30,269 nucleotides of DNA from Anaerolineae bacterium (GTDB taxonomy: Bacteria > Chloroflexota > Anaerolineae > 4572-78 > J111), in assembly GCA_020433785.1 (NCBI GenBank), contig JAGRCC010000780.1, positions 1 to 30,269 of the forward strand, read 5' to 3'. The notes under the pieces are model-generated. The model searched no databases and was not told the DNA's origin. It saw nothing but the letters and a program-made list of their open reading frames with translations. Below are positions 8,612 through 17,149 of this stretch, piece after piece (position 1 is the first letter of the stretch; each line of letters starts with the position of its first letter). The position numbers were made by a program, and so were the translations under genes.

Positions 8612-9100
8612 ATGCAGCAGCGTTACTTCGGTAAGTATCGGGGCAAAGTCGCCAACAATATCGACCCCCAACAGATAGGCCGCATCCAGGTGCAATGCCC
8701 GGACGTATTGGGCGAAGGGCAGATGAGCTGGGCCATGCCCAGTGTGCCTTACGCTGGCAGCGGCGTCGGCTTCTTTATGATCCCGCCGGTTGGGGCGAAT
8801 GTATGGGTGGAGTTTGAGGGCGGCAATCCGGACTATCCAATTTGGGGCGGCTGCTTCTGGGGCGTAGGCGAAGCACCGGCCACGCCGGCTGTGGCCGAGA
8901 TGAAAGTGATCAAGACTGATATCGCGACCATCACTTTGAATGATCTCCCCGGGGCCGGAGGTGTGACCATTGAAACCACGACCGGTATGAAGATCGCCCT
9001 CACCGTCAGCGGGATCGAGATCAATGACGGGCAGGGCGCCAGTATCAAGCTCAGTGGCCCGCAAACATCTATCAACGACGGCGCCTTGGAGGTTGTCTAA
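8612..9100 (+). CDS. Baseplate spike OB-fold protein (gp5/gpV-like)
   Basis: The 162-residue protein starts with a phage baseplate V/gp5 OB-fold: GRIQVQCPDVLG, a Trp-containing strand, PVGANVWVEFEGG and DYPIWGGCFWG. It ends in a repetitive tail (MKIALTVSGIEINDGQ and similar), consistent with a short trimeric beta-spike. It would sit under the hub ring and carry the PAAR-like tip encoded next. It is the second half of a hub that is fused in VgrG and Afp8. A GGGAG ribosome binding site precedes the ATG at 8612. It lacks the lysozyme domain of T4 gp5. Confidence 0.9.
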   Translation: MQQRYFGKYRGKVANNIDPQQIGRIQVQCPDVLGEGQMSWAMPSVPYAGSGVGFFMIPPVGANVWVEFEGGNPDYPIWGGCFWGVGEAPATPAVAEMKVIKTDIATITLNDLPGAGGVTIETTTGMKIALTVSGIEINDGQGASIKLSGPQTSINDGALEVV

Positions 9101-9104
9101 CGTT

Positions 9105-9449
9105 ATGGCCGACTACATGGTTACCACCGCCAGCAGTGCTATCTGCCAGCATGGGGCACAGGTTACGATTATTTCCAGCAATACGCGGGTCAAGGCGGCC
9201 GGGTCACCCGTCGCGGTGATGAATGATCAGTATACGGTTTCCGGCTGTCCGTTTCAGGTGCCGGTTGGTGCAGGCACAAAGCCGCAGCCGTGCGTGAAAT
9301 TACAGTGGGTTGCTCCAGCCGTTCGGGTTCGAGTGGGGGGACAGCCGGTGATCTTGAAATCCAGTTCGGCCATCTGCCTGAGTGTAGAGCAAATTCCGCA
9401 GGGCTCACCCACGGTTGTTATGACTCAGGTTCGAGTGAAGGGAACGTAA
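9105..9449 (+). CDS. PAAR-like spike tip protein
   Basis: I place the start at ATG 9105, four bases after the spike gene, giving 114 residues. An upstream in-frame start at 9024 would lie inside the spike gene. The protein has the layout of PAAR-like tips in eCIS clusters (Afp10 position): an N-terminal CQHGA turn, a repeated short beta-strand pattern with GGQPVILKSSSAIC, and Cys/His residues (C18, H20 and three more Cys) that could bind a metal at the tip. Direct adjacency to the gp5-like protein supports this. It carries no C-terminal toxin extension, so the nuclease cargo is not attached here. Confidence 0.8.
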   Translation: MADYMVTTASSAICQHGAQVTIISSNTRVKAAGSPVAVMNDQYTVSGCPFQVPVGAGTKPQPCVKLQWVAPAVRVRVGGQPVILKSSSAICLSVEQIPQGSPTVVMTQVRVKGT

Positions 9450-9453
9450 AGCG

Positions 9454-9819
9454 ATGAGCGTAAACATCGATTTTCCGTACCATTTTGATCTGCGCGGCCA
9501 TACCGCCACGGCCGATGAAGATCACATTCGCGATATGATCGAGCAGCTGTTGTTCACCTCGCCCGGGGAGCGGGTCAATCGCCCGGATTTCGGCAGCGGG
9601 CTGCTGCAGCTCCTGTTCGCGCCCGGCAGCGACGAGCTTGCCACGGCCACTCAGTTTCTGGTCCAGGGCGCGCTCCAACGTTGGCTGGGCGATCTGCTGA
9701 CCATCGAAGCGGTCAGTGTGGAGAGCGAGGACTCAACCCTGCGGGTGACGGTGCGCTATCTCGAACGGCGCAGCCAGCAGCGACGAGTCGCGCAGTTTAC
9801 GCAGGAGATACCCGCATGA
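9454..9819 (+). CDS. Baseplate wedge protein, gp25-like
   Basis: The 121-residue protein is of typical length for the GPW/gp25 family (Afp9-like). It shows the expected order: an N-terminal FPYHFDLRG strand, the helix DHIRDMIEQLLFTSPGERV followed by RPDFGSGL, and a C-terminal RVTVRYLERRS strand. gp25-like proteins start sheath polymerisation by handing strands to the first sheath ring. The stop overlaps the next start (ATGA), so synthesis with the following J-type protein is coupled. The start is weakly marked, with AAGGGA about 10 bases upstream. Confidence 0.92.
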   Translation: MSVNIDFPYHFDLRGHTATADEDHIRDMIEQLLFTSPGERVNRPDFGSGLLQLLFAPGSDELATATQFLVQGALQRWLGDLLTIEAVSVESEDSTLRVTVRYLERRSQQRRVAQFTQEIPA

Positions 9820-12317
9820 CCATCTACTTTTGCTGTGACGAAACACGCCGAAATCTCGTTCGTGCCCATTCGACCCTGAACGGCATCGACTTCCTGGAAG
9901 TGCAGGACGATCCGACGATGGTTCTGGCCGACCGGCAGCGATTTTTGTTGGTGAAGCTGCTTAAGCCGCCGGCTAACCCGCTGACTCCCGACAATATTCG
10001 GATTGAAGGGGGCGAAGCGGTACGGGATATTAGCGTCCTGAATGTCACGATGCCTGATCCCACCGACCTTTCCGCGCCGCAAGATCTCATCACCGTAGAG
10101 GTTGATGTTGCCGGCGATTACAGTACCTACACCTTGCGTTTGGTGGCAACCGCCACCAGTGATGAGCCACCTGCTACCTTCGATCGCCTCCTTTCGGCCG
10201 TGGATTTTTCATTTAAAGTGAACTGTGACACAGACTTCGACTGCGATGACTTGGATGACTGCCCGCCCCCCGTCTTCAATGAGCCAAAGCTTGACTATAT
10301 GGCTCGCGACTTTAATTCGCTGCGGCAAATGATGCTTGACCGGATACGGATACTCACACCCGAATGGCGGGAAGATCACGTGGCGGACTTTCTGCAAGCG
10401 ATGATTGATCTCAAAGCGTACGTGGGCGATTATCAACATTATCAACTTGACGCCGTGAACACCGAAGCGTACCTATTCACTGCCCGAAGTCGGGTTTCGG
10501 TGCGGCGACATGCCCGCCTCTTGGATTACCGGATGCATGATGGCTGTTCGGCCCGGGTGTGGGCTCATATTCGTATCGATCCCGGCGTGACTGCGGGTGT
10601 GACGCTGCCAAAAGGGACCCAATTGTTCACTCGCATTCCGGGCGCGCCGCCTATTTTTCTGGCCGATACTCAGATCTATCGTGAGGCGCTGACGTTCGCC
10701 CCGGAAGTGTTCGAGACAATGCACGAAGCGCTATTGCACAGCGCCCACAATTTTATGTGTTTCTATACCTGGGGCGATGATAGGTGTATCCTGCCCCGGG
10801 GCGCGACCAAGGCCACCTTGCAGGGAAGCTTCCCTGACCTGACTGCGGGTGATATGCTGCTTCTGGAAGAGGTGCGCGGGGCCGAGACCGGCGATCCGGC
10901 CGACGCCGACCCCGGCAAGCGTTTTGTCGTCCGGCTCATCGCGGTGAGTCCCTCGGAAGATCCGCTGAATGGGCAAGCCGTAACCGAGATTCGCTGGCAT
11001 AACGACGACGCGCTGCCGGCGCCGCTATGTCTGTCCGCAGCCGTGCCGCCTCCGCCCGAAGATTGGGAAGCGGAATGCAACAGCGCCATCAGCCTGGCGC
11101 GGGGCAACCTGGTTCTGGCCGATCATGGGCGCACTTTACCGGTGGAAAATCTGGGGACGGTGCCGGTCAGTACCCTGGCCTATGTTGAACACAATCCCCG
11201 CTGTGACCCTGCGCCCCAATTGGGGGTCAATAATGACGGGGTTGTTCCGCCACGTTTCCGGCCCCATTTGAAAGAACGGTCCGTGTCGCAAGTAGTGACA
11301 TACGACTCCGGAGCGAGTGCTACCGGAATAATGCGCATCACCCCGTCCACCGCGCTGCCCGACATCAAACTGGCCCACAATGAAACCTTCGACGACTTAA
11401 TATGGAAACCACAACGGGATTTACTGGGCAGCGCCGCCGACAAGACGGAATTTGTCCTTGAAGTGGACAATGACGGTGATGCTCGGATTAGATTTGGCGA
11501 TGATGAATACGGCAAGCGGCCCAATGCCGGGGAGTTGTTTTTTGCCCGCTACCGGGTGGGTGACTTGATAAGGGGTAATATCGGCCGGGATGCGCTGGCC
11601 CACGCCATCACAAATCAGACGGCCATTGTTGGCGTGCGAAACCCATTGCCCGGCATCGGTGGCGCGCCGCCAGAGAGCATCGAAGCCGTCCGGCAGAACG
11701 CGCCGCAAGCTTTTCGCGTGCAGGAGCGGGCCGTCACCCCGGCGGATTATGAGGCCGTGGCCTTGCGGTTTCCCGGGGTACAACGCGCCGCCGCGACAAT
11801 TCGCTGGACAGGGAGTTGGTATACGGTCTTTCTCACGGTTGATCGCCTCGGCGGTCAGGGGGTTGACGCCGACTTCGAACGTGCCTTTCGCGCCCATATC
11901 AACGCTTTTCGGTTAATGGGGTACGATATTGAGATTGATGAGCCCCACTACGTGCCCCTTGAAATTGAACTGGAAGTGTGCGTTGAGCCGGGTTACTTCC
12001 GCAGCGATGTGCGCGAGGCTTTGCTGCGGGTTTTCAGCCGGCGAACCCTCCCCGACGGGACCAAAGGTATGTTTCATCCGGACAACTTTACCTTCGGTCA
12101 GACGGTTTATCGCAGCCGCATTTACGCCGCTGCCAGTAAGGTCGCCGGCGTCCAGTCGGTCGTGATTACGAAATTCGGCATTCAAGATGATGCTTCGACC
12201 GGCACTCTTAATAGCAGCAAAATCGAGCTTGGCCCACTGGAAATTGCCCAGTTGGAGAATGACCGTAATTTCCCCAAACAGGGCGTTTTGAAACTGATCA
12301 TGAAAGGAGGCAAGTAA
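9816..12317 (+). CDS. Baseplate J-like wedge protein (first copy)
   Basis: The real start is ATG 9816, overlapping the gp25 stop; the longer frame from 9681 lies inside the gp25 gene. The 833-residue protein looks like the "putative baseplate assembly protein" family (gp6/J type, Afp11-like). It has LDYMARDFNSLRQMMLDRI near residue 160, a long beta-rich middle, and a C-terminal J-like region with ERAVTPADYEAVALRFPGVQ. These proteins form the wedge ring around the hub. Three Cys at exactly six-residue steps (C137, C143, C149) sit in a very acidic loop, and two more lie at C6-C7. That suggests a metal site, which is inference. Confidence 0.88.
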   Translation: MTIYFCCDETRRNLVRAHSTLNGIDFLEVQDDPTMVLADRQRFLLVKLLKPPANPLTPDNIRIEGGEAVRDISVLNVTMPDPTDLSAPQDLITVEVDVAGDYSTYTLRLVATATSDEPPATFDRLLSAVDFSFKVNCDTDFDCDDLDDCPPPVFNEPKLDYMARDFNSLRQMMLDRIRILTPEWREDHVADFLQAMIDLKAYVGDYQHYQLDAVNTEAYLFTARSRVSVRRHARLLDYRMHDGCSARVWAHIRIDPGVTAGVTLPKGTQLFTRIPGAPPIFLADTQIYREALTFAPEVFETMHEALLHSAHNFMCFYTWGDDRCILPRGATKATLQGSFPDLTAGDMLLLEEVRGAETGDPADADPGKRFVVRLIAVSPSEDPLNGQAVTEIRWHNDDALPAPLCLSAAVPPPPEDWEAECNSAISLARGNLVLADHGRTLPVENLGTVPVSTLAYVEHNPRCDPAPQLGVNNDGVVPPRFRPHLKERSVSQVVTYDSGASATGIMRITPSTALPDIKLAHNETFDDLIWKPQRDLLGSAADKTEFVLEVDNDGDARIRFGDDEYGKRPNAGELFFARYRVGDLIRGNIGRDALAHAITNQTAIVGVRNPLPGIGGAPPESIEAVRQNAPQAFRVQERAVTPADYEAVALRFPGVQRAAATIRWTGSWYTVFLTVDRLGGQGVDADFERAFRAHINAFRLMGYDIEIDEPHYVPLEIELEVCVEPGYFRSDVREALLRVFSRRTLPDGTKGMFHPDNFTFGQTVYRSRIYAAASKVAGVQSVVITKFGIQDDASTGTLNSSKIELGPLEIAQLENDRNFPKQGVLKLIMKGGK

Positions 12318-12323
12318 CGACCT

Positions 12324-15047
12324 ATGCCTATCTCGCTTGATCCCACCTTACGCGATCTGAACGATTGCGACGGCTGTGACGGTATTTCGCCGGAGACGCC
12401 GCTACGGTTGAACAATCGGGCCGGTTTGGATCAGATTCCCTATCGAGTTGGTACCCACGGGCGCTTTCTCCAATCGATGCTGGCCCGGCTGTCCAGTGCA
12501 AAATACCCGATGCTGCAGGCGCTGAATACCCGCGATACCAATGACCTAACGATCGCCTTCTTAGATGCGTGTGCGGCAGTCGATGATGGCTTGACCTTTT
12601 ACACGGAACGTTATGCTCAGGAATGGTTTGTGCGCACGGCCACAGAGCGCGTTTCCCTGGTACAGTTGGCACGGTTGATCGGGTATGAACCGTGGCCCGG
12701 AGTGGCCGCCAACACATTTCTGGCTTTCACTATTGAAGACACCCCCGGCACTCCGGAAAAGACGGTCATTGAAGCCGGGGTACGGGTGTTGAGCATCCCC
12801 GGCAAAGATGAACTGCCCCAGACCTTTGAAACCAGCGCGGCGATTGAGGCGCGTTCGGCCTGGAATGCTATGAAAGTACGAACCCGCGCGCCACAAGCGG
12901 TCAGCACGGCCATGACCCAGGTGGTGCTGAAGGGGCTCGAAGGCGGTATCCGGCGTGGTGACAGCGTACTGATTGTCATCTCCGATACGGAAACCGACGT
13001 CAAGCGAGTGCGTCGGGTAGTGCAAGATCCGGCTGCCGGCGAAACCACGCTTGAATTAGGGGCTGCCCCTACACCTTCTGTTAATTGGGGTTCACTGGTG
13101 GCTGTTCCGTACATTTATGGGCAAATCCCTTCCCTAACGGATAATGTGTTCAACGAGATTTTTACGGGCAACACCTTCAATGCCAGCGACACCGCTGCGC
13201 TCACGACCATTTTTGGCTGGTCGCCGATAGCCTTCATCGCCGCCGCGAATACCCCGCCACCGCCTTCGCCGGCCGAAACGGGCGTCTATGCCCTGCGGCA
13301 GCGGGCCGCGATCTTTGGGCATAACGCGCCGAGTTGGGCTAACCTACCGCAAATTGTGCAAGGTCAATCGGTGCAGATTACCGGCCGGGTGTTGATCGGC
13401 TCGGGTAGTCCGGAATCGAATACAGAAAAGTGGCAGTATCCGAATAATTGGGACAATCTTAGCCTGGCAGACGCGCCGGGAACTCATACCGTTGATCTCG
13501 ACAACACTTACCCGGCCATGACGAAGGATAGTTGGATCGTCCTGGAGAGTCCTGCCCAAGCCGCCCAAGCGTACCGGGTCTCGCAAAACCAGGCGCTTAC
13601 CCGCAACGATTACACGCTATCAGTGAAGGTGACTCGTCTGACGCTAACTACAAATACCCATTTCTCCAACTATAAAATGCGTGAGACCACGGTCCTGGGG
13701 CAGAGTGAGCAACTCCCTTTAGCCACGGTACCGCTCACCGCCGATGTGGCGGGTGATAGCGTGACGCTGGACAAATATTACCCCGGCCTGAGCAAGGGAC
13801 AGTTAGTGATTGTATCGGGTACACGAACTGACTTAAACGGCGTGGTCGGTCATGAAGTGCGGACACTGGCCGAGGTGCAGGCCAATGGGCAGCTTGAGGC
13901 GGGGCGATTGTTTACCGTATTGAAGTTTACCAACCCGCTGAGCTACACCTATAAGCCGGAGACGGTGACGATCAACGCCAATGTGGCGCCGGCCACCCAC
14001 GGTGAAACGAAAAACGAAATCCTCGGCGGGGGCGACAGTTCGCAGCGTTACCAGACATTTATCCTCAAACAGAAGCCGTTAACTTATTTGAGTGCGCCGA
14101 CACCCACCGGGGCGCAATCTTCGCTGGAAGTGCGGGTCAACGATGTGCTATGGACCGAGGTATCCAGCCTCTATAATCGTTCGCCGGAAGAACAGGTTTA
14201 TGTAATTCGACATGAAGATGACGGCGTCAGTAAAGTACAGTTCAACGCGCCTCTACCCAGCGGGCAGGAAAATGTACAGGCGAAATACCGGGTGGGTATT
14301 GGTCAGGTGGGCCTGGTGAAGGCGAACCAACTGACTCTGCTCACAATAAAGCCCTTGGGGGTACGCAGCGTGACTAATCCCCTCGCGTCTAGCGGCGCGG
14401 AAGATCGGGAGCGGATCGAAGATTTACGGCAGAACTCACCGCTAACGGTGCTCACTTTAGATCGCCTGGTCTCGCTAAAGGATTATGAAGATTTCGCCCG
14501 CGCTTTTGCCGGGTTCAGCAAAGCCCAGGCGATACCCACCGCCGACGGCTCGGCCCGCGGTATTTTTCTGACAGTCGCCGGAGAGACAGGCGTGGTGGAG
14601 GAGAGCAGCACCGAGTTCAGCAACCTTGTGGCCGCACTCAAGACGAATGGTGATCCGTTCGTCAGGATAAAGGTCAAGCCTTATCGTCCGGTCTTTTTCC
14701 AGATCGAAGCCACAATTGGCGTCGATAACACCTATCTGCCTGAAAAAGTGGTTCAAGCTGTACAAACGGTTTTGCGCGCGCGTTTCAGTTTTGCGGCCCG
14801 CCGGTTTGGGCAGCCGGTCACCGCCGTGGAGGTGATTGCCGCCATCCAGAATGTGGCCGGGGTCGTCTATGTCGATCTAAAATATCTATTCCTGACCGAT
14901 CCGCTCAGCCCGCTCCTGTCGAAATCGCTGCAGGATGTTCTGCCCGCAGCCAAACCCCTGCCCGGTACCAGCTACTTTACGGCTCAGGCCGCCGAACTGC
15001 TGATCCTTGATCCGCGTCCAATCCAAATTGCAACGGTGAAGGTGTAG
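12324..15047 (+). CDS. Baseplate J-like wedge protein (second copy)
   Basis: The 907-residue protein begins with a Cys-containing acidic turn (C15 and C18, CxxC). A region typical of the second large wedge protein in eCIS clusters (Afp12-like) follows, with YTERYAQEWFVRTATERVSL and LARLIGYEPWPGVAA. The middle is a long beta-rich insertion. The C-terminal J domain carries LDRLVSLKDYEDFARAFAGF and GETGVVEE. It pairs with the preceding J-type protein, and two such proteins form each wedge in contractile systems. The ribosome binding site AAAGGAGG lies inside the previous gene's 3' end. There are only six bases between the genes. Confidence 0.88.
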   Translation: MPISLDPTLRDLNDCDGCDGISPETPLRLNNRAGLDQIPYRVGTHGRFLQSMLARLSSAKYPMLQALNTRDTNDLTIAFLDACAAVDDGLTFYTERYAQEWFVRTATERVSLVQLARLIGYEPWPGVAANTFLAFTIEDTPGTPEKTVIEAGVRVLSIPGKDELPQTFETSAAIEARSAWNAMKVRTRAPQAVSTAMTQVVLKGLEGGIRRGDSVLIVISDTETDVKRVRRVVQDPAAGETTLELGAAPTPSVNWGSLVAVPYIYGQIPSLTDNVFNEIFTGNTFNASDTAALTTIFGWSPIAFIAAANTPPPPSPAETGVYALRQRAAIFGHNAPSWANLPQIVQGQSVQITGRVLIGSGSPESNTEKWQYPNNWDNLSLADAPGTHTVDLDNTYPAMTKDSWIVLESPAQAAQAYRVSQNQALTRNDYTLSVKVTRLTLTTNTHFSNYKMRETTVLGQSEQLPLATVPLTADVAGDSVTLDKYYPGLSKGQLVIVSGTRTDLNGVVGHEVRTLAEVQANGQLEAGRLFTVLKFTNPLSYTYKPETVTINANVAPATHGETKNEILGGGDSSQRYQTFILKQKPLTYLSAPTPTGAQSSLEVRVNDVLWTEVSSLYNRSPEEQVYVIRHEDDGVSKVQFNAPLPSGQENVQAKYRVGIGQVGLVKANQLTLLTIKPLGVRSVTNPLASSGAEDRERIEDLRQNSPLTVLTLDRLVSLKDYEDFARAFAGFSKAQAIPTADGSARGIFLTVAGETGVVEESSTEFSNLVAALKTNGDPFVRIKVKPYRPVFFQIEATIGVDNTYLPEKVVQAVQTVLRARFSFAARRFGQPVTAVEVIAAIQNVAGVVYVDLKYLFLTDPLSPLLSKSLQDVLPAAKPLPGTSYFTAQAAELLILDPRPIQIATVKV

Positions 15048-15048
15048 C

Positions 15049-17127
15049 ATGATAACGGATGCCCAACAACTCGCTGCTCGAATATATGATCTTCTGCCCG
15101 CCGTCTATCGGATCCGCGATGCGGAGATGCAGGTGCAGTTACCCAACGGTGAATTGAGCAGCCCACTGCGCGACCTTGTGGCGGTTATGGCGGAACAGAT
15201 TGCCGTAGTGCAGGAGAGCCTCGAACAGGCCTATGATGATTTATTTATCGAAACATGCGCCCGATGGGTGGTGCCGTACATCGGCGACCTGATCGGCGCT
15301 CGCCGCTTGCATGGCAAAGCCAGCAGCGTGGCGGGGGGACGCGCAGAAGTGGCCGATACCCTCCGGCTGCGTCGCCACAAAGGTACGCTGGCGGCTCTGG
15401 AGCAGACGGCCCACGTGGTCACCGGTTATCCCACCGTAGCCGTCGAGTTTTTCACCCGTATGGCCTTGACCCAATACGTGCGGAACCATCTCCGCCCCGA
15501 AAATCTGTACACGCTGAATCTCCGCGATGAACTCGCGCTCGAACGGTTGAATACGGCCTTTGATACGGCGGCGCATACCTTTGAAGCGCGGCGGATCAGC
15601 AGTGCCCGAGGCAAATACAACATCCCCAATATTGGTCTCTATTTGTTCCGTCTCCACTCTTTTGGACTGCGGGGAGCAACGGCGCGGCGCGTGGATGATC
15701 GGCGCTACACCTTCAACCCACTGGGCATTGATACCGCGCTTTATAACAACCCTGAAACTGAAACGGAGATTACGCAGTTCGCCGGGCCGGAGAACGTGCC
15801 TCTCCCCCTCAGCCGGCTCATGCTTAAGGATGATTTAGCCCCGGGCGACCCGCCTGCCACCCTTTACGGCGTGAACGGCGCGGTTCACCTGGCCGTGAAC
15901 GGCGCGAACATCCCGGAAAGTGATGTCATTGTCTGTAATCTGTCAGATGCCCTGGATGGCTCTGGTAACTGGGCGCACACCCAGGCCGCCAAGTATGGGA
16001 TCGATCCACAGTTGGGGCGGATCGTCTTGCCCACGGATCAGGCTGATCCCGGCGAAGGGAATGTCATAGTCAACTTCCGTTACGGCTTTAGTGATGCCCT
16101 TGGCGGCGGCGAATATGAACGGGCTGCCGAATTCACGACTGTCGAAGGGGCTGCCCTCCAGGTCGTTAGCGCTGCTGCGCCTGATGTTCAAGCGGCGCTA
16201 GACGCCGTTTCGGGGGGCGGGGTTGTCCAATTCGAGGACAGCCGCAGCTACGCCCTGACCGGCGCAACACCCAATCTGAATGCCGGCGCGAACAGCATTG
16301 TTGAAATTCGGGCAGCTAACGGCGCCAGGCCGCTGATCGACATGACGAGTGGCGACTTAGTCATCAATGGCCAAGCGGAAGCCCAAATCACACTTAACGG
16401 GCTGGTCATCAATGGCGGCGCGGTGCGGATTACCGGTGATCTACAATCTGTTACGCTGCGCCATTGTACCCTTGTGCCCGGCCTTCGTCGCACGCGTCAA
16501 AATGAACCCGATCAGCCTGAGGCTCCCAGCCTGATTATTGAGCCGGATAATGTTACGGTCGTGCTCGATCGCTGCATTGTCGGCAGCATCCAGGCCGCGA
16601 ACGGTGCGACAGTGGTTGTGGCTCGTAGTATCATCGATGCGACAGATGAGGAACGTACCGCCTTTAGTGCCGGCAGTAATGGGGGCGGGGCAACCCTGCC
16701 TGGCGGTGTCTTGCGGATCGATAACAGCACAATCATTGGTCGGGTCCATACCCGTCACATCGCCCGCGCTTCAAATGTCATCTTCGCGGCCTATTCGCCA
16801 GTGGGTGACGCGGCGCTGCCGGTGCGCTCCGAGCAGACCCAGCAGGATTGTGTTCGTTTTAGCGTGGTCCCGCCCCGCTCGCGGACGCCCCGGCGCTACC
16901 GGTGTGTCTCTGAACAACCCCGGTTCACGTCCACCCAATTTGGGCTGCCGGGTTATTGTCAGCTGAGTACAGCTTGCCCGGAGTCGATCCGGCGCGGCGC
17001 GGACGATGAGAGCGAGATCGGCGTGTTTCATGATCTTTATCAACCCCAGCGTGAGTCCGATTTGCGGACGCGGCTGGAGGAATATTTACGTTTTGGCATG
17101 GAAGCAGGTATCTTCTACGCCAGTTAA
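15049..17127 (+). CDS. Tail-protein-I-like baseplate protein with C-terminal beta-helix
   Basis: The 692-residue protein starts one base after the previous stop. Residues 1-~200 resemble the phage tail protein I-type domain in these clusters: IYDLLPAVYRIRDAEM, WVVPYIGDLIGARRLHG and LRLRRHKGTLAALEQTA. This part should attach to the wedge ring. Residues ~350-600 are short repeating strands with GLVINGGAVRITGD and LRIDNSTIIGRVH, a right-handed parallel beta-helix pattern common in tail spikes. The C-terminus is charged and contains several Cys. I infer a peripheral baseplate protein whose beta-helix supports fibres or contacts a target surface. Confidence 0.75.
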   Translation: MITDAQQLAARIYDLLPAVYRIRDAEMQVQLPNGELSSPLRDLVAVMAEQIAVVQESLEQAYDDLFIETCARWVVPYIGDLIGARRLHGKASSVAGGRAEVADTLRLRRHKGTLAALEQTAHVVTGYPTVAVEFFTRMALTQYVRNHLRPENLYTLNLRDELALERLNTAFDTAAHTFEARRISSARGKYNIPNIGLYLFRLHSFGLRGATARRVDDRRYTFNPLGIDTALYNNPETETEITQFAGPENVPLPLSRLMLKDDLAPGDPPATLYGVNGAVHLAVNGANIPESDVIVCNLSDALDGSGNWAHTQAAKYGIDPQLGRIVLPTDQADPGEGNVIVNFRYGFSDALGGGEYERAAEFTTVEGAALQVVSAAAPDVQAALDAVSGGGVVQFEDSRSYALTGATPNLNAGANSIVEIRAANGARPLIDMTSGDLVINGQAEAQITLNGLVINGGAVRITGDLQSVTLRHCTLVPGLRRTRQNEPDQPEAPSLIIEPDNVTVVLDRCIVGSIQAANGATVVVARSIIDATDEERTAFSAGSNGGGATLPGGVLRIDNSTIIGRVHTRHIARASNVIFAAYSPVGDAALPVRSEQTQQDCVRFSVVPPRSRTPRRYRCVSEQPRFTSTQFGLPGYCQLSTACPESIRRGADDESEIGVFHDLYQPQRESDLRTRLEEYLRFGMEAGIFYAS

Positions 17128-17149
17128 CTATCCGTAGACAGGAGGATAC

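Noticed and set aside
9681..9815. An extended N-terminus for the first J-type baseplate protein
   Set aside because: It lies entirely inside the gp25-like gene in another frame. ATG 9816 gives the ATGA overlap and a family-like start.
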